Below are positions 57,056 to 64,000 of a stretch of DNA of 64,000 nucleotides, in pieces (position 1 is the first letter of the stretch; each line of letters begins with the position of its first letter). The notes under the pieces are model-generated. The model had not been told where the DNA came from, did no database searches, and saw only the letters and a program-made list of their open reading frames with translations. The position numbers and the translations under genes were made by a program. Origin of the DNA: Deltaproteobacteria bacterium (lineage in GTDB: Bacteria; Desulfobacterota; Desulfuromonadia; Desulfuromonadales; Geopsychrobacteraceae); assembly GCA_024276905.1 (NCBI GenBank), contig JAJRWF010000050.1, positions 1 through 64,000 of the forward strand. The letters run 5' to 3'.

Positions 57056-57694
57056 ATGAAGTTTTTTATCGATACCGCTGAAGTTGCCGAAATCCGCGCA
57101 GCGCACGAACTTGGACTGGTCGATGGTGTCACCACCAACCCGTCGCTGATTGCTAAAAGCGGCCGTGATTTCAAAGAGGTTATTATCGAAATAACCGGGA
57201 TCGTCGATGGTCCGATTTCGGCAGAAGTCATCGCACTCGACGCCGAAGGTATGGTCAAGGAAGGCCGCGATCTCGCCGCAATCCACCCGAATATCGTCAT
57301 CAAGGTGCCGATGACCGAAGAGGGGCTGAAAGCGACCCGGATCTTCAGTGCGGAAGGGATCCACACCAATGTCACCCTGATCTTCAGCTCGGTCCAGGCG
57401 TTGCTGGCAGCCAAGGCGGGTGCGACCTATGTTTCGCCCTTTGTCGGCCGACTCGACGATATCGGTCACGAAGGGATGGAGGGTGTCGAACAGATCCGTG
57501 CACTCTTCGACAACTACGGTTATACCACCGAAATTATTGTCGCCTCGATTCGCAGCCCCCTGCATGTTCTGAACGCGGGACTGATCGGTGCCGATATCTG
57601 CACCATTCCCTACAGTGTCATGCAACAACTGACCAGACATCCGTTGACTGATGCCGGTATCGAAAAATTCATGGCCGACTGGCAGAAACGTTGA
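57056..57694 (+). CDS. tal: transaldolase (small TalC/Fsa-type)
   Basis: [56 protein letters not shown]. Confidence 0.95.
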   Translation: MKFFIDTAEVAEIRAAHELGLVDGVTTNPSLIAKSGRDFKEVIIEITGIVDGPISAEVIALDAEGMVKEGRDLAAIHPNIVIKVPMTEEGLKATRIFSAEGIHTNVTLIFSSVQALLAAKAGATYVSPFVGRLDDIGHEGMEGVEQIRALFDNYGYTTEIIVASIRSPLHVLNAGLIGADICTIPYSVMQQLTRHPLTDAGIEKFMADWQKR

Positions 57695-57722
57695 TATTCT
57701 GAGACTGAATCTAGTTTTTCCA

Positions 57723-57759
57723 AGAGCCTGGCACTCGCTCATGTCCGGCTCTTTTTTTT
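57723..57759 (+). terminator. Rho-independent terminator downstream of transaldolase
   Basis: AGAGCCTGG...CCGGCTCTTTTTTTT. Confidence 0.7.
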
Positions 57760-58029
57760 GTCGAAACCAAGGGGCATTTCCTTTTTCCTCAGGCCGATAA
57801 TCTTTTCCGATTTTCGCCTTGATCACACCGATTTCAGCGCTATAGTTGGGGCTTGCAACAAGAGAAACACCGGCCTACCATTCGCATGGTCAGGCCTCTT
57901 GACATTCTGCCAATGCGGGTGTATACGCAAGCGGGGCGACGGAATCGGGTCTGTCGCTCCACACATTTTCCATCAGCCGGACGCCTACTAACAGGCGCCC
58001 TCCTGTCATCCTCGACGAAAGAGGGAGCA

Positions 58030-59196
58030 ATGAACATTCACGAGTATCAGGCCAAAGCGATCCTGCGGAACTTCAATGTGCCGGTCCCAGAGGGTCATGT
58101 CGTTTACAACAGCAACTCGGCTCGCGACTGGGCCCGGCGGCTCGGTGACGGCCCCTATGCGGTAAAAGCGCAGATTCACGCCGGTGGCCGCGGTAAGGGC
58201 GGCGGAGTCAAGATTGCCAAGACCGCCGATGAAGCCAAACAATTCGCCCGCGAAATGTTCGGCATGACCCTGGTGACACACCAGACCGGACCTGAAGGCA
58301 AGCTGGTCAAGCGGGTTTTGATCGAAGCCGGCTGCAATATCGCTGATGAATTCTATGTCTCCTTTCTGGTTGATCGCTCGACATCCCAAGTCACCCTGAT
58401 GGCCTCGGCTGAGGGTGGAGTGGACATTGAGGAAGTTGCGGCCAAAACACCGGAAAAACTTTTCTTTGAAGTGATCAATCCGATTGTCGGCCTGACCGCT
58501 TTTCAGGCGCGCAAGGTTGCCTTCAAGCTCGGCTTTGAAATCGCTCAGGTCAAACAAGCGGTGCCCTTGCTGATGAATCTCTATAAAACTTTTGTCGAAG
58601 CCGACTGCTCACAACTTGAGATCAATCCGCTGGTTCAGACAGCAGAAGGGCAGCTGATCTGTCTCGATGCCAAGATCAATTTTGACGACAACGCCCTCTT
58701 CCGGCACCTGCGTATTCGCGATCTGCGTGATTACGACGAAGAGGATATGATGGAAATCGAAGCCTCGCAGTACGATCTCTCCTACATTGCCCTCAACGGC
58801 AACATCGGTTGTATGGTCAATGGTGCCGGTCTGGCGATGGCAACCATGGATATCATTCAACACTACGGTTTCTCACCCGCCAACTTTCTCGATGTCGGCG
58901 GCGGCGCCACCATCGAACGGGTGACCGAAGCATTCAAGATCATTCTCTCCGACAAAAAGGTGGAAGGGATTCTGGTCAACATCTTCGGCGGCATCATGAA
59001 GTGTGATGTCATCGCAACCGGAGTGGTCGAAGCGGCCAAGCAGGTCGGCGTGCAGGTACCGCTGGTGGTCCGCCTTGAAGGAACCAACGTCAAACTCGGC
59101 AAGCAGATTCTGGCCGAATCGGGTCTCGACATTGTCAGTGCCGACGGTATGGCTGATGCCGCAGAGAAAATTGTTAAAGCGGTTAAGGAGAAATAA
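58030..59196 (+). CDS. sucC: succinyl-CoA ligase beta subunit
   Basis: [24 protein letters not shown]...[19 protein letters not shown]. Confidence 0.97.
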   Translation: MNIHEYQAKAILRNFNVPVPEGHVVYNSNSARDWARRLGDGPYAVKAQIHAGGRGKGGGVKIAKTADEAKQFAREMFGMTLVTHQTGPEGKLVKRVLIEAGCNIADEFYVSFLVDRSTSQVTLMASAEGGVDIEEVAAKTPEKLFFEVINPIVGLTAFQARKVAFKLGFEIAQVKQAVPLLMNLYKTFVEADCSQLEINPLVQTAEGQLICLDAKINFDDNALFRHLRIRDLRDYDEEDMMEIEASQYDLSYIALNGNIGCMVNGAGLAMATMDIIQHYGFSPANFLDVGGGATIERVTEAFKIILSDKKVEGILVNIFGGIMKCDVIATGVVEAAKQVGVQVPLVVRLEGTNVKLGKQILAESGLDIVSADGMADAAEKIVKAVKEK

Positions 59197-59198
59197 CA

Positions 59199-60074
59199 AT
59201 GAGTATTCTGATCGATAAAAACAGCAAAGTCATTACCCAGGGGATTACCGGTGCGACCGGCCTCTTCCACGCCCAGGGCTGCCGCGACTACTGCGACACC
59301 CAGATGGTCGGCGGGGTCACCCCCGGCAAGGGCGGTACCGAAATTGACGGTTTCCCGGTCTTTGACACCGTCGAGGAAGCGGTCGCCGAAACCGGCGCCA
59401 ATGTCTCGGTTATCTATGTGCCGCCGATCGGCAGCGCCGATGCAATTATGGAAGCGGTCGATGCCGGCATGGATCTGGTGATCTGCATCACCGAGGGGGT
59501 TCCGGTCCTCGACATGGTCAAGGTCAAACAGTACATGCAGGGGAAAAAGACCCGCCTGATCGGCCCCAACTGCCCCGGTATCATCACCCCCGGCCAGTGC
59601 AAAATCGGCATCATGCCCGGCTATATTCACAAGCCCGGCCCGGTCGGCGTGGTTTCCCGCTCCGGAACCCTGACCTACGAAGCGGTCTGGCAGCTGACCA
59701 GCCGCGATATCGGCCAGACGACCTGTGTCGGCATCGGTGGGGACCCGGTCAACGGCACCAGTCATCTCGATACTCTGAAGATGTTTGAAGAAGACCCTGA
59801 CACCAAGTCGGTGATCATGATCGGTGAGATCGGCGGGGATGCCGAAGAGCAGGCTGCCGAGTTCGTGCGTGATCACATGACCAAGCCGGTTGCCGCCTTC
59901 ATCGCCGGCGCTACCGCCCCTCCCGGCAAACGGATGGGTCATGCCGGTGCGATCATTTCCGGTGGCAAGGGCGATGCCGCCAGCAAGAAAGCCTTCCTGC
60001 GTGAATGCGGCATCTCGGTTGCCGATTCTCCGGCCGAAATGGCGGAGGCACTGCTGAAGGTCTGGCAACCTTGA
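59199..60074 (+). CDS. sucD: succinyl-CoA ligase alpha subunit
   Basis: [67 protein letters not shown]. Confidence 0.98.
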   Translation: MSILIDKNSKVITQGITGATGLFHAQGCRDYCDTQMVGGVTPGKGGTEIDGFPVFDTVEEAVAETGANVSVIYVPPIGSADAIMEAVDAGMDLVICITEGVPVLDMVKVKQYMQGKKTRLIGPNCPGIITPGQCKIGIMPGYIHKPGPVGVVSRSGTLTYEAVWQLTSRDIGQTTCVGIGGDPVNGTSHLDTLKMFEEDPDTKSVIMIGEIGGDAEEQAAEFVRDHMTKPVAAFIAGATAPPGKRMGHAGAIISGGKGDAASKKAFLRECGISVADSPAEMAEALLKVWQP

Positions 60075-60103
60075 TTTACCAAACAACCGGGGTTTACCCA
60101 CTT

Positions 60104-60140
60104 CCGGGCCGGTTTCTGTCTGAAACCGGCCCGGTTTTTC
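60104..60140 (+). terminator. Rho-independent terminator downstream of sucD
   Basis: 13-bp perfect stem CCGGGCCGGTTTC/GAAACCGGCCCGG followed by TTTTTC. Confidence 0.9.
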
Positions 60141-60251
60141 TCGCCCGCTTTCCAGAATCGACATAAATGCCTATCCAGCAATTGTCATCTTCGTAAACAG
60201 CGAGTATGATTCGACTGTTCAGATTTTTTCACTCCTCCCGGGGACCCTTCA

Positions 60252-61760
60252 GTGAAACGTCTTGGTCTGCGCAGTGAAATCGTACTCCAACTCAGTCTGC
60301 TGATGGCTGCAGCCATAATTTTCAGCAGTGTCCTGATCATGAAATTCGCCGAACAGGAGTTACTGAACCAACGCATTCAGCAAAGCCGCTCCCTGCTGGC
60401 TCTGTTCTCTCAAACCCTGGGAGGTCAACTCACCCCCTTGGAGGTGGGTGAAAAACTGCGCCGCCAGGGCCGGGACTTTTTCAAGGATAGCCACCTGGAG
60501 GCAATTGCGGTCATCGACAGTGAACGACAGACATTCAGTGCCCGTTTCGTCGATCTCAACGAATGGCCGGTGCAGCAGGAACTGAACCGTGCCCTTCTGA
60601 CCCGTGAACCGTCGCTGCGTATCGAGTATCAAGGCCTCTGGGAATATCTTTTCAGCAACCAGGTCGATTTCTTTCTCCTCACCGACTGGCTCGGTAGCGA
60701 CCAGAAGAACAGTCAGGTCCTGCAAGCCCGATTTTCACTTGCCGATATCAAGGGCCGTGCTTTTCATGCCCGCGGTTATCTCCTGATCTATATTCTGCTC
60801 TTCGGTTTGATCCTGATTCTCTTCGGGAGCTCATTGCTCAATAAAGGGATCGTCAGACCGATAACTCTTCTGCAATCGGCCACAGAACGCATCTCTGCGG
60901 GAAAACTGGGCCATCATGTCCGGATTGAGGGTCCGGAAGAAATCTCGACCCTGGCTGAAGAGTTCAACCGGATGAGTGATGCCCTTCACGACAGTCGCCC
61001 AAAAGAACTGACGCAGATTTCAGCCCTGGAAAAAGCAAACGCGGAATTGCACAAAACGCGCACCGAACTGACCCAGGCGGCAAAAATGGTTTCTATCGGC
61101 CACCTGGCGGCCGGCATGGCCCACGAAATCGGCAACCCTCTCGGGGCCCTGGTCGGCTATCTTGAGTTGCTGGGAAAAACGAACGCCACCGGGATGGACC
61201 AGGAGATCGTTAAGGCCGCCCGTACGGAAACGGCCCGGATTGATCGCCTGGTCCGGGACCTGCTCGACTATGCCCGGCCGGAAAGTGAACCGACACCGGT
61301 ATCGGATTGTGATGAAGTCCTGACAGCCAGCCTGAGGATACTGCTTCAGCAGGGGGTGCTCACCGAATCACGGATTACAGTTGATGGTCCGGAAACTCTG
61401 CCACCGGTCCGGATTTCGCCCAACCGGCTGCAGCAAGTCTTCATCAACCTGCTACAAAATGCCGTCGACGCTGCGCCGCCCGACTCAACGATTTCACTGC
61501 AGTCCCGCAGATCTTCCGGGGGTGTTACTGTCACCGTCAGCAATCAGGGCAAGCAGGTCCCCGAAGAAGACCTTTCCGCATTATTTGATCCCTTCTACAC
61601 CACCAAGGCCCCGGACCAAGGACGCGGCCTCGGTCTTTTCGTTTGCCACAATATCATCGCTGATGCCAAGGGGCGAATTGACGTCACCTCATCACCTGAG
61701 GGGATAACCAGCTTTACCCTGGTGCTCCCCGTTGCCGGAGAAGATCATGCCACGGCCTGA
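60252..61760 (+). CDS. sensor histidine kinase (TM, HAMP, HisKA, HATPase)
   Basis: HLAAGMAHEIGNPLGALVGYLELL (H-box), QVFINLLQNAVDAAPP (N-box), GRGLGLFVCHNI. Confidence 0.92.
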   Translation: MKRLGLRSEIVLQLSLLMAAAIIFSSVLIMKFAEQELLNQRIQQSRSLLALFSQTLGGQLTPLEVGEKLRRQGRDFFKDSHLEAIAVIDSERQTFSARFVDLNEWPVQQELNRALLTREPSLRIEYQGLWEYLFSNQVDFFLLTDWLGSDQKNSQVLQARFSLADIKGRAFHARGYLLIYILLFGLILILFGSSLLNKGIVRPITLLQSATERISAGKLGHHVRIEGPEEISTLAEEFNRMSDALHDSRPKELTQISALEKANAELHKTRTELTQAAKMVSIGHLAAGMAHEIGNPLGALVGYLELLGKTNATGMDQEIVKAARTETARIDRLVRDLLDYARPESEPTPVSDCDEVLTASLRILLQQGVLTESRITVDGPETLPPVRISPNRLQQVFINLLQNAVDAAPPDSTISLQSRRSSGGVTVTVSNQGKQVPEEDLSALFDPFYTTKAPDQGRGLGLFVCHNIIADAKGRIDVTSSPEGITSFTLVLPVAGEDHATA

Positions 61761-63111
61761 ACTGTTGAATATCCTGGTTATTGATGACGACAGGGCAATG
61801 CGCCATATGCTGCGCCTTGTCCTTGAGCGCGAACATTACCGGATCAGTGAAGCGGAAAATGTCGAAAAAGCCCTGGAAATGATCAGCAAAGAAGTTTTCG
61901 ACGCCATCCTTTGCGACATCCGCATGCCTGGTACTGACGGCCTCGGTTTTCTGGCCCTGCCGCAGGTGCGCGCATCAGATACCATCATTATCATGATGAG
62001 TGCTTACGGCAATCTGGACACGGCAATCGAGTGTATGAAACGTGGTGCCTATGACTATATCTCCAAGCCATTCAAGCCTGATGAGGTTCTGCTGACACTC
62101 AAGAAGGCCGAAGAACGTCTGCGGCTGGAACGTGAAAATTTTCGCCTTAAACAAAAGATTCAGCAACAGGATCAAGGCCCGGTGACGGGCCAGATCATCC
62201 ATAGCAGCGCCATCATGGAAGAGTTGCTTGAACAGGTTGATCGACTGGCGAACTCGGATACCCCGGTCCTGATCACCGGGGAGACCGGCACCGGTAAAGA
62301 ACTTGTCGCTCAAGCCCTTCATCATCAAAGCCCTCGCAGTGCTCAGCCTTTTCTGGCTTTGAACTGCAGTGCCATTTCCAGCGGCCTACTCGAAAGCGAG
62401 CTATTCGGGCATCTGCGGGGGTCCTTTACCGGAGCGGATCGCAACCATCAGGGACTGTTTGCCGCGGCCAGCGACGGAACCCTGTTCCTTGACGAGATCG
62501 CCGAACTGCCACTCGACCTGCAACCCAAATTGTTACGCGTTCTGCAGGAAAAGGAGATCAGACCGGTCGGCGCAACCCAGCCGCAAAAAATAAATACCCG
62601 CGTCATCGCTGCCACCAGCGGCGACCTCAAGGACCTTGTCCGCCAGCAACTGTTTCGCGAAGATCTCTACTATCGCCTGGCGGTGGTCGATCTGAATGTC
62701 CCTCCACTGCGTAAAAGAACTGAAGACATCGCCATCTTAGGTCAGTATTTCTTGCGCGAAATTACAGCTCGACAGGGGCTGCCACCGGCCGCGCTCAGTG
62801 CTGCCGACATCAAGCGCCTGCAAAAGTACCCCTGGCCCGGTAATGTCCGAGAACTCCAGAACTTTATTGAAAAAACCGTTATCTTCAGTCGCCCGGGAGA
62901 AATCCGCCTCTGTCAGCTGCCAGAGGAAAGACGAGAGCGATTGCGTTGCGATGAGAACCTGTCCCTGAAGAACACCATCAACCGGATAGAAAGGGAATAT
63001 ATTGAACGAGCGCTTGCTAAAACCGGTGGCAACCGGACCCAGGCCGCCAAACTGCTCGAAATCAGCCTGCGTTCATTGATGTACAAAATCAAGGAATATG
63101 AACTTGAGTAA
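61747..63111 (+). CDS. sigma54-dependent response regulator (NtrC/PilR/AtoC type)
   Basis: REC domain; GETGTGKELVAQALHHQSPR; ESELFGHLRGSFTGAD; C-terminal Fis-type HTH. Confidence 0.93.
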   Translation: MPRPELLNILVIDDDRAMRHMLRLVLEREHYRISEAENVEKALEMISKEVFDAILCDIRMPGTDGLGFLALPQVRASDTIIIMMSAYGNLDTAIECMKRGAYDYISKPFKPDEVLLTLKKAEERLRLERENFRLKQKIQQQDQGPVTGQIIHSSAIMEELLEQVDRLANSDTPVLITGETGTGKELVAQALHHQSPRSAQPFLALNCSAISSGLLESELFGHLRGSFTGADRNHQGLFAAASDGTLFLDEIAELPLDLQPKLLRVLQEKEIRPVGATQPQKINTRVIAATSGDLKDLVRQQLFREDLYYRLAVVDLNVPPLRKRTEDIAILGQYFLREITARQGLPPAALSAADIKRLQKYPWPGNVRELQNFIEKTVIFSRPGEIRLCQLPEERRERLRCDENLSLKNTINRIEREYIERALAKTGGNRTQAAKLLEISLRSLMYKIKEYELE

Positions 63112-63151
63112 TATCTGCAGCAAGCAGAGACAATGGTCTCAAGGACTGCAA

Positions 63152-63177
63152 AGGCCGCCCCGGATCAGGGGCGGCCT
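63152..63177. terminator. hairpin between convergent genes (possible bidirectional terminator)
   Basis: 10-bp stem AGGCCGCCCC/GGGGCGGCCT, 6-nt loop; weak U tract. Confidence 0.5.
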
Positions 63178-63204
63178 CAATAATTCAACAAACTGAGAAG
63201 CGAA

Positions 63205-64000
63205 TCAGTTCTCGTCCTGCCATGAAATGACCCCGCTTTTGGTAAAGCCCGGTGCTTTCTGTTCGAAACCGATGATACCGCCGGTACTGGTCTGCAAGAA
63301 GGCCTTGCTTCCCTTGTTTCGTCCGACATGGAGGTTCGGAGTCAGGGTCATGCCTCGTCCGATACTCTTCTTGCGCAACACTTCGTATGAAGTCGTTTCG
63401 TTAAAGCCATCACCATCACGATCTTCGGTGACTCCGATCGTACCAATCAGATTGAAAATATGTTTTTTATAAGCAGTCCCGGTCGTGTAGTAAATTGCGT
63501 AAAGGTTACTGTTCCCCTCTATTTCACAGGCATCCAGTGAAGGAACATAGGTTGAAAAGGTCAGAATTTCTCCCAATGCAACCGCTTGTCCCAGATTTCG
63601 CTCACGCGCATCGGTCAGATTGAAGCGCCAACCGTTAACAAATCCGGTTGCGGATGGGTCCTGAATTTTCATGCGCTCGACCAGCAGATTGAAAGCGGTC
63701 TTGGTGGTCGTGTTGGGATAAACCGTATAGACAGTTATCCCGTCCTCGAAAACCTTGGCAGCAGTTGTGTCCAGCAGTGTCGAGTTGGTGACAGTACCCC
63801 AGGTAAAGGTTGGGGGACTATTCGACACATCGAGAGGCTCTTTAATTCCATAGTAGGATTGAACATCGCCTGCCGTCGCCAGATTATTAACATCTTTGCG
63901 ATTAAAGAAACGTCCGGTCCCGAAGTAAATCCAACGATCATTTGTCAACGCATTCGGGGAGATTGAAATCGTCGCTGCTGCGGTAATCGGCTGACCACTC
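63205..64000 (-). CDS. PilY1-like type IV pilus protein, C-terminal part, truncated by window edge
   Basis: ITAAATISISPNALTNDRWIYFGTGRFFNRKDVNN... frame open to window end; PilY1-like W.YFGTGR motif. Confidence 0.7.
   Translation of the reverse strand, partial: SGQPITAAATISISPNALTNDRWIYFGTGRFFNRKDVNNLATAGDVQSYYGIKEPLDVSNSPPTFTWGTVTNSTLLDTTAAKVFEDGITVYTVYPNTTTKTAFNLLVERMKIQDPSATGFVNGWRFNLTDARERNLGQAVALGEILTFSTYVPSLDACEIEGNSNLYAIYYTTGTAYKKHIFNLIGTIGVTEDRDGDGFNETTSYEVLRKKSIGRGMTLTPNLHVGRNKGSKAFLQTSTGGIIGFEQKAPGFTKSGVISWQDEN

Noticed and set aside
56828-57826. 332-aa minus-strand ORF
   Set aside because: Antisense to a clear transaldolase gene.
58863-60164. 433-aa minus-strand ORF
   Set aside because: Antisense to sucC/sucD; mirror-frame artefact of codon usage.
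1-64000. CRISPR arrays, tRNA/rRNA genes, transposases or integrases
   Set aside because: No regularly spaced repeats, structural RNA sequences or mobile-element proteins were recognised.

Overview
The window looks like a chromosomal segment from a flagellated, Gram-negative anaerobe of the Desulfuromonadales/Geobacter type (lineage inferred from gene content and order, not proven). From left to right it contains: (1) the 3' end of a plus-strand glycosyltransferase-like gene; (2) a tight minus-strand operon (~0.64-15.4 kb) for an apparent glycan or flagellin modification: three paralogous radical SAM/SPASM-like proteins, an RmlD-like reductase, a split transketolase, an APH-like kinase, a HAD phosphatase, a SIS isomerase, a deoxyhypusine-synthase-like protein, an HldE-like protein with swapped domain order, and two DUF115/Maf-type proteins; (3) a nearly complete flagellar and chemosensory-independent motor cluster on the minus strand (~15.6-48.2 kb; fliW, csrA, flgL/K/N/M, flgJ/I/H/A/G/F, fliA, flhG/F/A/B, fliR/Q/P/O/N/M/L, motB/A, flgE/D, fliK/J/I/H/G/F/E, flgC/B) without flagellin, fliD or fliS; (4) a large TPR protein; (5) a cobalamin uptake operon (riboswitch with terminator, btuB, btuF, btuC, btuD) in which btuF and btuD each carry one in-frame TAA; (6) plus-strand housekeeping genes (folK, transaldolase, sucCD), a histidine kinase / sigma54 response regulator pair, and a truncated PilY1-like gene. 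Most notable observations: an A8 homopolymer that puts fliL out of frame with its best start codon, paired nonsense codons in the B12 ABC transporter, the radical SAM/DHS-like/transketolase glycan operon, and recognisable sigma54 and sigma28 promoter sequences. No tRNA, rRNA, CRISPR or transposase was recognised.
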